Shown: positions 26,187 through 33,538 of the stretch, one piece after another
Layout of the letters: each line of letters starts with the position of its first letter
Position numbering within the stretch: position 1 is the stretch's first letter
Assembly (NCBI GenBank): GCA_947259725.1
Contig: CAMYNM010000008.1
Coordinates: forward strand, 62,001 to 126,000
DNA from: CALZIK01 sp945787635
Lineage (GTDB): Bacteria > Acidobacteriota > Thermoanaerobaculia > Multivoradales > JAHEKO01
Length of the DNA stretch: 64,000 nucleotides
Reading direction: 5' to 3'
Translations under genes and position numbers: made by a program
Notes under the pieces: model-generated
What the model was told of the DNA's origin: nothing
The model's database searches: none
The model's input: the letters and a program-made list of their open reading frames with translations, nothing else

Positions 26187-26669
26187 TCACGCCGCGCGCA
26201 GTGCCCGCTTGAGTAGCGCGATCTGACCGGCGTGATAAAGGCTGTGTTGGGTGATGCCGATGAACTGCGTGTATGCCGTGTACGGCACTTCTGACACGAG
26301 CGGCTCGTCCAGTCGCGCTTGCGGAAACGCGCGGACCGCCCGCCGAAGATCCTGGTTGAGCTTCGCGAGGTCCTGCGTGGCCTTCCTCCAGTTCTCTTCG
26401 GTCGCTGCCGGGCAAGGCGGCCAGTCCTCTTCCGGCGGAAGCTCGCGCCCGTCTCCAGACAGACGGCGGAGGACGAGGCCGTAGTCGGTCGTCAGATGCA
26501 GAACGATCTCCCAGATGCTGTGGGCACCCGAGATGGGGTGGGCAGCCGCCTCATCCGCGGAGACTCCGGCGAGCAGTTCCAGCACTGACGGCCCATGCCA
26601 CGCCCCTCCCTCCAACGCTCGCTCGAGCTGTTCCTCCAACCGCTCGATCTCGCGGGCCGTCACGTTCAC
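26187..26669 (-). CDS. DinB/YfiT-family four-helix protein
   Basis: 160 residues. The pattern SIWEIVLHLTTDYGL, with a metal-binding His in helix 2, and ITQHSLYHAGQIALLKRAL near the C-terminus (paired His) is the DinB/YfiT-fold signature. Members bind a divalent metal and often act as thiol-dependent transferases or detoxification enzymes; the exact role here is unknown. Probable first gene of a two-gene unit with the hydrolase. Confidence 0.85.
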   Translation of the reverse strand: MNVTAREIERLEEQLERALEGGAWHGPSVLELLAGVSADEAAAHPISGAHSIWEIVLHLTTDYGLVLRRLSGDGRELPPEEDWPPCPAATEENWRKATQDLAKLNQDLRRAVRAFPQARLDEPLVSEVPYTAYTQFIGITQHSLYHAGQIALLKRALRAA

Positions 26670-26767
26670 TTGCCTATCCTAGCGGCCCCACGGATGAGAG
26701 CTAAGCCGCGCGCGGGACGCGTCGGTTTCAGAGAGTTGTTAGAGAACCCGGGTGAAAGCACACTTCC

Positions 26768-26866
26768 GTGTCCGAATAGAGTTGCGGTCTGCCGGAACCT
26801 TCCCTCCGCTCGGTCTGTCGCCAGACCGCGATCGACTCTTCATCGAACCAGAAGGTCAGACTTCCG
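26768..26866 (-). mobile_element. IS5-family fragment (N-terminal transposase part)
   Basis: A 99-bp block nearly identical to 33022-33120 of the IS5-family element. Read on the minus strand it encodes GSLTFWFDEESIAVWRQTER then REGSGRPQLYSDT. Both element ends and the rest of the transposase are absent. It lies in the upstream region of the secreted-protein gene at 26962. Confidence 0.75.
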
Positions 26867-26961
26867 CCCATGGCAACAAAATAGTTCTTCTTGACTTCGC
26901 ACAAAAGCGGACTAAAATCCCACTCTTCAGTGGCATCGAATAATCGGGAGGAGGCACACTA

Positions 26962-27816
26962 ATGTCCGCCGGTTCGTACGTTGTTTTCCGCGGTTTGCGA
27001 GCATCATTCGGAGCGCTGGTCGCTGGTGTTCTTGCCGGGTGCTTGGCCCTTCCAGCCGGCGCCCAGACCGGTCCATCCAACACCGCCTCGTTCAAAGTGA
27101 CCTCTTCGGGCCAGCTGACGATTACCGGCCTGGCAGACGGCGCCGGTAACCCTCTGGCCATCGTGCCCGCCGGGCTGACGATCGTTGCGAATGCCCAAAC
27201 CGGTATAGCTACCACGGTCGAGGAATCGGGTACCGGTGCCCTCAACTTCGCCGGTGTGTTCACGGCAAGCGGCTCAGGGACGTTGGGCGCCACGGTCAAT
27301 ATGACTTCCGACGTTTCGGGCCAGGCAGTTCCCGGCGGGGCCGCCGAGGGTTTCGAGACCTCGGCTGGGGGGATTCAATTCCTCAACAATTCGGGCGCTC
27401 CCGTTCAGGTCACCGTGAGCTTCACGGCGACCACTTCGGCGATGGGCTCGGTTACCGATCCAGTGCTCGAATCCGTGTCGGGCGTGTTCTTTGATCTCGA
27501 GTTCAGTCAGTCACTCGGAGGCGATGCGAACAGCCCATGTCCAACGCAGATTCTCGTGGATCAAGAGACGAGGAATCTGGGCGCGCCACCGGATTTCGCT
27601 ACTGGGCCCTTAGCAGCGCCAGCGATGCGCACGGTCACGATTCCCAACGGTTCGACGTGTGCCTATAACGTCTTGGTGCAGACCGGAGGGCGCGCGGCCG
27701 CGATGGCGCCGGTGCCTTTCATGTCGCCCGTTCAACTCGCCATCTTGGCGTTACTTGTGCTCCTCGGCGGAGTCGCTGTCGTTCGGCGTATGAACGGCGT
27801 TGCTATCGCCGGCTGA
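26962..27816 (+). CDS. Exported protein with C-terminal sorting-like tail
   Basis: 284 residues; GGAGGAGG precedes the ATG. Signal peptide to about residue 35 (LVAGVLAGCLALPAGAQ). The body is Ser/Thr/Gly-rich beta sequence (SFKVTSSGQLTITGL...). The C-terminus APVPFMSPVQLAILALLVLL, then GGVAVVRRMNG, is a short motif, membrane helix and Arg pair, resembling IPTL/PEP-CTERM-type sorting signals in variant form. Probably surface-localised. No exosortase in the window. Confidence 0.7.
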   Translation: MSAGSYVVFRGLRASFGALVAGVLAGCLALPAGAQTGPSNTASFKVTSSGQLTITGLADGAGNPLAIVPAGLTIVANAQTGIATTVEESGTGALNFAGVFTASGSGTLGATVNMTSDVSGQAVPGGAAEGFETSAGGIQFLNNSGAPVQVTVSFTATTSAMGSVTDPVLESVSGVFFDLEFSQSLGGDANSPCPTQILVDQETRNLGAPPDFATGPLAAPAMRTVTIPNGSTCAYNVLVQTGGRAAAMAPVPFMSPVQLAILALLVLLGGVAVVRRMNGVAIAG

Positions 27817-27923
27817 TCAGAATCAGCGGGCTCGAGGGTACGTTCCCGTGGGACTTGGCCGAGGTCCCAGGGATCGGCTAGCCTGACGCGCGCACGAGAA
27901 ACTTCACGGTAAAGGAGAAGAAC

Positions 27924-28874
27924 ATGTCGGAGAGGAAGGTCATCGCGGTCATCGGCTCGACAGGCTCGCAGGGGGGCGGTCTGATGCGGGCGATTCTGTC
28001 GGATGCAAGCGGCGCGTTCGCGGCAAAGGGCATCACGCGCAACGTCGATTCCGACAAGGCGAAGGCCCTGACCGAGCTCGGGGTGGAGATGGTGGCGGCG
28101 GACCTCGATGACGAGGAGTCGCTTGTCGCGGCCTTCTCCGGGTGTCATGGCGCGTACTGCGTCACAAACTTCTGGGAAGATCTCTCTCCGGAAAAGGAAA
28201 GGCAACAGGCCCGAAACCTGGCGCGGGCCGCAAAGGCAGCGCGGATCCGACACGCGATCTGGTCGACTCTCGAGGACACGCGCGAATGGGTGCCTCTTTC
28301 CGACGACCGTATGCCCACGCTCCTGGACCATTACAAGGTCCCGCACTTCGATGCCAAGGGCGAGGCCAACCGTTTCTTCGCCGACGCCGGGGTGCCGACC
28401 ACCTTCCTGCTCACCTCGTTCTACTGGGACAACCTGATCGGCTTCGGCTCGGAGCCGCAACGCGGTGAAGACGGCCAGCTCACCTTCGTCCTTCCGATGG
28501 GAGACAAGAAGCTGCCCGGGATCGCGGCCGAGGACATCGGCAAGTGCGCCTATGGGATCTTCAAGGCAGGCGACAAGTTCTTGGGACGAACCGTCGGCAT
28601 CGCCGGAGAGCACCTGACGGGCGCCGAGATGGCAGCGCAGCTCACCGAGTCGCTAGGAGAGACCGTCAACCACTTCGCGGCCCCGTTCGACACCTACCGG
28701 TCTTTCGACTTCCCCGGAGCGGAGGACCTGGGCAACATGTTCCAGTTCAAGCACGACTTCAACGAGGACTTCCGAAAGACGCGCGACGTCGACTTCGCCC
28801 GCTCGCTCAACCCTGAGCTGATGGACTTTCGTGGCTGGCTCGTCAAGAACGGGCCGGCCATTCCGCGACACTGA
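27924..28874 (+). CDS. NmrA-like NAD(P)-binding protein
   Basis: 316 residues; AAAGGAGAAG precedes the ATG. The Rossmann start IAVIGSTGSQGGGLMRAIL has the NmrA-family GxTGxQG pattern, with VAADLDDEESLVAAFSGCHG and HFDAKGEANRFF typical of the family. It lacks the catalytic Tyr-x-x-x-Lys of classical short-chain dehydrogenases, as NmrA-type redox sensors do. Either a redox-sensing regulator or a reductase; cytoplasmic. Confidence 0.87.
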   Translation: MSERKVIAVIGSTGSQGGGLMRAILSDASGAFAAKGITRNVDSDKAKALTELGVEMVAADLDDEESLVAAFSGCHGAYCVTNFWEDLSPEKERQQARNLARAAKAARIRHAIWSTLEDTREWVPLSDDRMPTLLDHYKVPHFDAKGEANRFFADAGVPTTFLLTSFYWDNLIGFGSEPQRGEDGQLTFVLPMGDKKLPGIAAEDIGKCAYGIFKAGDKFLGRTVGIAGEHLTGAEMAAQLTESLGETVNHFAAPFDTYRSFDFPGAEDLGNMFQFKHDFNEDFRKTRDVDFARSLNPELMDFRGWLVKNGPAIPRH

Positions 28875-28884
28875 GGACGGCTCG

Positions 28885-29073
28885 TTAGTCCGAACCGGCG
28901 CCGTGCCGGTTAACCGCAGCTTCGACTTCGGCCCAAGTGCCCCAGATTTCCTTCTCGATCCTCTCGAGGCGTTCGTGGGCGTCCGCACCCAGCCCGCGAA
29001 TCTCATCGAACAAGTCGTGCAGCTCGCCGCGCATGTCGGCATGCTTCTCGAAGTACGGGATCGACTCGGGCAT
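28885..29073 (-). CDS. Small helical protein, possibly a truncated gene
   Basis: 62 residues starting MPESIPYFEKHADMRGELHD and ending before 28885; mostly helical (EIRGLGADAHERLERIEKEIW). No strong Shine-Dalgarno site. The frame stays open upstream through the IS5 derivative at 29105-29260, so the native 5' part may have been displaced by that insertion. Family unknown. It sits 10 bp from the NmrA-like stop, convergent. Confidence 0.45.
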   Translation of the reverse strand: MPESIPYFEKHADMRGELHDLFDEIRGLGADAHERLERIEKEIWGTWAEVEAAVNRHGAGSD

Positions 29074-29104
29074 TGGTGCATGAATCGGCGTCGGTCCCGC
29101 GCCA

Positions 29105-29260
29105 ACGATCGCTTCTACTCGTTGGTTATCGAAGCGCCGAGTGCCGGAACCTTCCCTCCGCTCGGTCTGTCGCCAGACCGCGATCGACTCTTCATCGAAC
29201 CAGAAGGTCAGACTTCCGCGTGCGACCAACGCGCGATTGTCGGGATAATGCAACAACGTC
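29105..29260 (-). mobile_element. Internally deleted IS5-family derivative
   Basis: On the minus strand the sequence reads DNRALVARGSLTFWFDEESI...RREGSG, then jumps directly to TRRFDNQRVEAIV, the C-terminal part of the same transposase (compare 32318-33120). It keeps the outer end GGATAATGCAACAACGTC found at 33236-33253 but lacks the other ~120-bp end. The central ~700 bp are deleted. The right boundary cuts into the pterin dehydratase gene. Confidence 0.8.
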
Positions 29261-29273
29261 CGGCGACTCGGTC

Positions 29274-29474
29274 ATGCGCACCTACAAGTTCCCCAGCTTC
29301 CGCGCGTCTCTGGCGTTCGTCGCTTTCGTCGGCGAGATCGCCGAGGCCCGCGACCACCATCCGGACATCGACATCCGTTACAGCAAGGTCAAGCTGACCC
29401 TCTCGACCCACTCGGCGGGCGGCCTGACCGAAAAGGACTTCGACCTCGCCGGACTCATCGACGGCCGCGGCTGA
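29274..29474 (+). pseudogene. N-terminally truncated pterin-4a-carbinolamine dehydratase
   Basis: The remaining reading SGDSVMRTYKFPSFRASLAF, then EARDHHPDIDIRYSKVKLTL STH and GGLTEKDFDLA, is the catalytic C-terminal two-thirds of PCD/DCoH (His-His-Pro plus later His and Asp present). Normal proteins are ~95-110 residues; here coding similarity begins at the edge of the IS5 derivative (29260). An ATG at 29274 could give a 66-residue product missing the first helix, so activity is doubtful. Confidence 0.75.
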
Positions 29475-29493
29475 GGTCTCTTCGAACCGGGCT

Positions 29494-30444
29494 CTAGACC
29501 AGGCTCTTGTAGCCCCGGTACAGGTGCTTTCCGGCTCCAGCCAGGACCAGGAGAGCCACGAACACGGGCGCCAGCTCGGCGATTCGGACGAGCACCGCGA
29601 CGGCGCCCGCGGGTACGCCGGCCGCGAGCACCTCGCCCCGCGCCGCGATCGTGCTCTGGCAGATCCGATGAACAACGAACAGGCCGAAGAGATCGAACCC
29701 GATCTTGAGGATTCGGCTCGACCAGTGCCAGCGCCCCGACCAGAACAGCCACACGCTCAAGCCCATCGGCAAGAGCAAGCTGGTGTTGAGCCACGGCAGG
29801 TTGTCGCGAAAAACGTCGTTCAAGAGCAGCTTGCCTCCGGGCAGGACCACGATCCCGATCCGATCGCTGAACTGGTTGATGACGATCAAAAAGACCGCGG
29901 TGAACACGATTCCTGCGATCGAATCGAAACGCCCGACCAGATCGACGTCGCGCACGGCGGGTAGCTTGCGTGGGTCCCATCTCTTCGCGGGCAACTCGTC
30001 CCACACGTCCAGTCTTTCCAGCAGCGCGAACACGACGACCACGATTCCGACCGACGTCAGAGCCGAATCGAGCAGGCTGCTGATCAGATCGCCCAGCCTG
30101 CCCACGAGGCCGACCAGGCCCAAGGTACCGCCGAGCGTCGAAAGCGCGAAGCCGACAACGACCAGCCCCGCCAGAACGGTCACCACGACGCGAAGCGTGG
30201 TCTTGAACTGCGGGTAGAGTCTGGGACCGATCAGGTAGCGATCACCGCTATAGGAGGCAGCGACCGTCTCCGGTGGCCCGAACTCCTCTAGCACGGCGAT
30301 CAAGTCGTCTTCACTCGGCTCCGTGCCGGCCCGGCTCTCGAGCGCATCGTCCAGCGCCGAGCGGAGCTCGCTCCGAATATCGTCCCGTTTCGCCTTCGGC
30401 AGCCGCCGACCGATCTCATTCAAGTAGCGCTCAATCAGGTCCAT
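29494..30444 (-). CDS. HAAS-domain (permease-prefix) membrane protein
   Basis: 316 residues. The N-terminal ~75 residues (MDLIERYLNEIGRRLPKAKR, DDIRSELRSALDDALE, EEFGPPETVAASY) form the HAAS/permease-prefix helical domain usually paired with PadR regulators. About six transmembrane helices follow (from ~85 to the C-terminus). Its start overlaps the PadR-like gene's end by 14 bp, so translation is coupled. By analogy it may transmit a membrane state or be the protein whose level PadR controls; exact role unknown. Confidence 0.83.
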   Translation of the reverse strand: MDLIERYLNEIGRRLPKAKRDDIRSELRSALDDALESRAGTEPSEDDLIAVLEEFGPPETVAASYSGDRYLIGPRLYPQFKTTLRVVVTVLAGLVVVGFALSTLGGTLGLVGLVGRLGDLISSLLDSALTSVGIVVVVFALLERLDVWDELPAKRWDPRKLPAVRDVDLVGRFDSIAGIVFTAVFLIVINQFSDRIGIVVLPGGKLLLNDVFRDNLPWLNTSLLLPMGLSVWLFWSGRWHWSSRILKIGFDLFGLFVVHRICQSTIAARGEVLAAGVPAGAVAVLVRIAELAPVFVALLVLAGAGKHLYRGYKSLV

Positions 30445-30799
30445 CGTCGTCTCCTTCGGAATCGGCGAGCAGTCGCTCCACGACCTCGACCAGCTCTTGC
30501 CATTGACCCGCGAGTCCTTCGAGCACTTCGGCCCCGGCCGCGCTGAGCCGGTAGTACTTCCTGGGTCTGGAACCTTCTACGTTCCAGTTGCTCTCGAGCA
30601 GCCCCTGCTCGTCCAGACGCCTGAGCAACGGATAGAGGGTTCCCTGGTCGATCTCGAGGCCATACCCGGCCAGGTCCTGGACCAGGGCGTAGCCGTACTT
30701 CGGCGATCGCAGGCGGCCGAGGGTGGCCAGCACCAGGGTACCCCGGCGCAGTTCGAGGGCGAGTTTTTCAGCCTGCGCGGGGCCTTTTCGTTCCGCCAT
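30431..30799 (-). CDS. PadR-family transcriptional regulator
   Basis: The ATG at 30799 gives 122 residues. An upstream in-frame start at 30835 would lie inside the operator and is less likely. The winged-helix reads LVLATLGRLRSPKYGYALVQ, IDQGTLYPLLRRLDEQGLLE and GSRPRKYYRLSAAGAEVLE, the PadR signature. A short C-terminal dimerisation helix follows. It heads a two-gene unit with the HAAS protein. PadR proteins are usually repressors of their own operon, and a fitting dyad lies at 30811-30827. Confidence 0.9.
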   Translation of the reverse strand: MAERKGPAQAEKLALELRRGTLVLATLGRLRSPKYGYALVQDLAGYGLEIDQGTLYPLLRRLDEQGLLESNWNVEGSRPRKYYRLSAAGAEVLEGLAGQWQELVEVVERLLADSEGDDDGPD

Positions 30800-30810
30800 G
30801 GTGAGACTAT

Positions 30811-30827
30811 ACTGTATGTTACATAGT
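30811..30827. promoter_or_regulatory. Probable PadR operator
   Basis: The dyad ACTgTATGT-T-ACATAGT lies 12-28 bp upstream of the PadR start and matches the ATGT...ACAT core known for PadR-family operators. It sits in an AT-rich patch (TATACTGTATGTTACATAGT) that could also provide the -10 element. Confidence 0.65.
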
Positions 30828-30935
30828 AATGTCAATCGAACACTAATAGTGCCTGACTATACCGCTGGAACTAGGGACCTTCCTAAAGATCGGTCCGGTG
30901 TCGCGACTCGACCCTTTTTTGGTTTTCTTAACCCA

Positions 30936-30977
30936 TAATCAGGTATTTTAGGTACCAAATTGCCACTATTCTCCGGT
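30936..30977 (+). repeat. 42-bp direct repeat 1 upstream of the Fic gene
   Basis: Begins TAATCAGGTATT and ends CTCCGGT; matches 31068-31109 at 37 of 42 positions by eye. AT-rich relative to the surroundings, inside a 300-bp region with no gene. Each copy contains a spaced direct AGGTA...AGGTA/GGTA motif. Confidence 0.75.
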
Positions 30978-31067
30978 TCCAGCGCCTCGTTCTTTAGCCC
31001 CTTTCTTGAACCAGCTCTTTTAATAGTCTCCCTTATTGCCTCTTTTGGATGTTTCTTGGACCCTGAT

Positions 31068-31109
31068 TAATCAGGTATTATAGGTATCAAATTACCACTA
31101 TTTACCGGT
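31068..31109 (+). repeat. 42-bp direct repeat 2 upstream of the Fic gene
   Basis: Second copy (TAATCAGGTATTATAGGTAT...ACCGGT), 29 bp before the Fic start and 132 bp from copy 1. Position and duplication suggest operator or iteron function. The enclosing 30836-31138 segment is unusually AT-rich for this genome, as expected for transferred or promoter DNA. Confidence 0.75.
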
Positions 31110-31138
31110 CATTACCTCTATTTCATCCCACCTTTCCC

Positions 31139-32194
31139 ATGCCCTCCTTCACTTCTGACTACCTCGCGGCCTTGTCATTCAATGCCGAAGACGTGGCCAC
31201 TCTCAGGCAACTAGGCGAGTATCGGGGCCAGGAAGAGCTGTTCAGATACCAGAGGCCAGAAGTGCTCCAAGACCTCCGAACCAGTGCGGTGATCGAGTCG
31301 AGCGAGTCCTCGAACCGCCTTGAGGGCGTTGTCGCGCCGAAATCGCGAATCGAAGCCCTGGTCCGCGAGAGCACGGCACCGCGCAATCGCAACGAGCGCG
31401 AGATCAGCGGCTATCGGAACGCCCTAGCGCTCATCCATGAATCCGCTGCCGGGATGGAACTCTCGCCGAATGTGCTCCTCCAGCTTCACGGCATGCTCTA
31501 TCAGTACCAGGCCGCAGACGGAGGACGGTGGAAAGCTACCGACAATCAAATCGTCGAGCGCGATGTGACCGGCGAAATCCTCCGCGTCCGGTTCGAACCG
31601 GTTTCGGCCGTAGCAACACCACAGGCCGTTCAAGAACTGGCGTCGCGTTACCACGTAGCGCTAGATGCGCGCGCGCAAGACCCACTGGTTCTTCTCCCAC
31701 TTGCGATCTTGGACCTCCTCTGCATCCACCCGTTTACGGACGGCAACGGGCGCGTGGCCCGGCTCGTGACTCTGATGTTGCTCTACCAGAACGGCTACGA
31801 CGTCGGCCGCTACGTCAGCCTCGAGCGCATCATCGAACAGAGTCGAGAGAGCTACTACGAAAACCTTGAGGCGAGCTCCAAGAACTGGCACGAGAGTGCC
31901 CACCACGCCGGCCCCTGGATGCGCTACTTCTGGGGCGTCCTCTTGAATGCCTACAAGGAGTTCGAGGAGCGTGTCGGCCAAGTCGGCAGCGGCAGAGGCT
32001 CGAAGTCAAGGCAAGTCCGAGCAGCGGTTGAACGGCGGACCACACCGTTTTCCATCTCCGCGCTCGAACGTGACTGCCCGGGTGTGAGCCGAGACACGAT
32101 TCGGCTTGTGCTGAGACAAATGCGAGACGAGGGACTGGTGGGGCTGGAAGGGCGTGGGCGAGGGGCGCGGTGGCGGCGAGTTTCCAATCCGTGA
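31139..32194 (+). CDS. Fic-domain protein with N-terminal inhibitory motif and C-terminal winged helix
   Basis: 351 residues. N-terminal inhibitory motif SNRLEG (S58...E62-G63) in SSESSNRLEG fits class II self-inhibited Fic proteins. The Fic core has the catalytic loop HPFTDGNGRVAR (H197). C-terminal winged helix-turn-helix: TPFSISALERDCPGVSRDTI and RLVLRQMRDEGLVGLEGRG. Family role: AMP transfer to target proteins, self-limited by the Glu. The DNA-binding end suggests autoregulation, perhaps at the 42-bp repeats upstream. Its stop abuts the left end of the IS5 element at 32195. Confidence 0.9.
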   Translation: MPSFTSDYLAALSFNAEDVATLRQLGEYRGQEELFRYQRPEVLQDLRTSAVIESSESSNRLEGVVAPKSRIEALVRESTAPRNRNEREISGYRNALALIHESAAGMELSPNVLLQLHGMLYQYQAADGGRWKATDNQIVERDVTGEILRVRFEPVSAVATPQAVQELASRYHVALDARAQDPLVLLPLAILDLLCIHPFTDGNGRVARLVTLMLLYQNGYDVGRYVSLERIIEQSRESYYENLEASSKNWHESAHHAGPWMRYFWGVLLNAYKEFEERVGQVGSGRGSKSRQVRAAVERRTTPFSISALERDCPGVSRDTIRLVLRQMRDEGLVGLEGRGRGARWRRVSNP

Positions 32195-32249
32195 GACCGT
32201 GTTGCACAATTCGAATCGAACGCGATGGGTCTCATCCACAAGGAAGCGA

Positions 32250-33204
32250 TCAGATTCGAATCGAGTCTGGCATTCCGAGGCTTGTCATGCGATTCAATAC
32301 GGCACACTTGACGATCGCTTCTACTCGTTGGTTATCGAAGCGCCGAGCGGATAGCCGCGTTCCAAGAAGACCCTTGAAGCGCGACACGGCATTCTCTGCG
32401 AGGCTTTGCCGGGTACAGCCACTGCTCGCGCTCCATTCGTAGCGCCCGAGGTCCCGAATCTTCCCGAGTGTGGCATTGCGCCTCGTTCGCCAATCGTTGA
32501 CACCAACGCTTGCTCGAGCCCTTGCGTTTCGGCGAGGCGGTATCGTCACGATCGCATATCGCTCGAGCGCCGACTCATAGCAGGCGCGCGTGTCATACCC
32601 GCGATCACCTGAACCCTGAACGATCGAGCCAGCGACCTGATCCAGCAACTGAGCAAGCATCCGGCTGTCGTGAACGTTACTAGGGGTCATGTCCGCGGCC
32701 ACGATCTCCTTAGTTGTCTCATCGACACCGAGATGCAACTTGCGCCAAGTTCTTCGTCGACCACTCCGATGCTTGCGAACGTGCCACTCGCCCGCACCGT
32801 AGACTCTCAGGCCCGTCGCATCGACGACGACGTAACGAGGTCTGTCTCCAGGACTGACGGACAATGATGCATCGAGAGATCCCTGGCGCCGACTGACCGC
32901 GCTGTAGTCCGGCACCGGGAGATCGAGCGCCATCAGCTCGACCAAGGAAGCGAGCAGGCCCTGCGTAGCGCGCGAGCTGAGACGGAAAACGCATCGCAGG
33001 GCGAGTGCGCATTGGATTGCTGTGTCCGAATAGAGTTGCGGTCTGCCGGAACCTTCCCTCCGCTCGGTCTGTCGCCAGACCGCGATCGACTCTTCATCGA
33101 ACCAGAAGGTCAGACTTCCGNNNNNNNNNNNNNNNNNNNNNNNNNNNNNNNNNNTCGGGCCAATTACGGACGCGATACCGAAAAACGTAGTGATCTTTTG
33201 ACAT
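32250..33204 (-). CDS. IS5-family transposase (interrupted by N gap)
   Basis: Starts at the ATG 33204 (MSKDHYVFRYRVRNWP), runs into the 34-N gap, and resumes as GSLTFWFDEESIAVWRQTER. DDE catalytic residues: D in VVDATGLRVYG, D in GSGDRGYDT, E in LAENAVSRFKG. The gap length as written breaks the frame. The related copy at 29105-29260 (DNRALVARGSLTF) suggests only a few codons are missing, so the gene may really be intact. Confidence 0.82.
33121..33154. other. Assembly gap (34 N)
   Basis: A run of N inside the IS5-family transposase gene, where repeat copies elsewhere in the genome likely broke the assembly. The order and distance of sequences on its two sides are therefore less certain. Confidence 0.98.
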
Positions 33205-33253
33205 CTTGCCATCGTACAGGCCAGTCGAAAAGCCGGGATAATGCAACAACGTC

Positions 33254-33412
33254 GCTGCCGACCTCGAACGACTCATTCCACAGCCCGCACCGAATGCTCC
33301 GAGATCTCTCCTTCTGCGGGTGGCGTCAGGAGACGTGTGCCTGCTGACTCCTGAAGCCGACCATCTTCGACAGCGCAGCCCCTGGCTTTGACGAAACCAA
33401 GTTGACAGTACC
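33254..33412 (+). mobile_element. IS6-family right-end fragment
   Basis: From about 33288 it encodes HRMLRDLSFCGWRQETCAC and a stop (33345-33347), the C-terminus of the IS6-type transposase also seen at 42257-42320. The terminal segment ends ...GTTGACAGTACC at 33412. The first ~35 bp (GCTGCCGACC...CAGCCCGC) instead match 12213-12250, so this is a composite scar. Confidence 0.65.
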
Positions 33413-33538
33413 GTCAAGTCAGCTCCGGGACTGATCGACGGGCGGGCGGGCCGGCCCGCCTCGGCCCCCCCACTTGTGAACCGCCCGGCAAGCGGCTAAC
33501 GTCTCCGACCTGCCTCGAGTTCGGACCAGGGAGTTTCG

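Larger units (their letters stand above)
32195..33253 (-). mobile_element. IS5-family (IS903-like) insertion sequence containing an assembly gap
   Basis: About 1.06 kb, the usual length of the IS903 group. The ends form imperfect inverted repeats: GACCGTGTTGCACAAT at the left and ATAATGCAACAACGTC at the right. It carries one transposase gene on the minus strand. The right end is inserted beside IS6-related sequence (33254 onward); the left end touches the Fic stop. No clear target duplication could be read. Confidence 0.8.
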
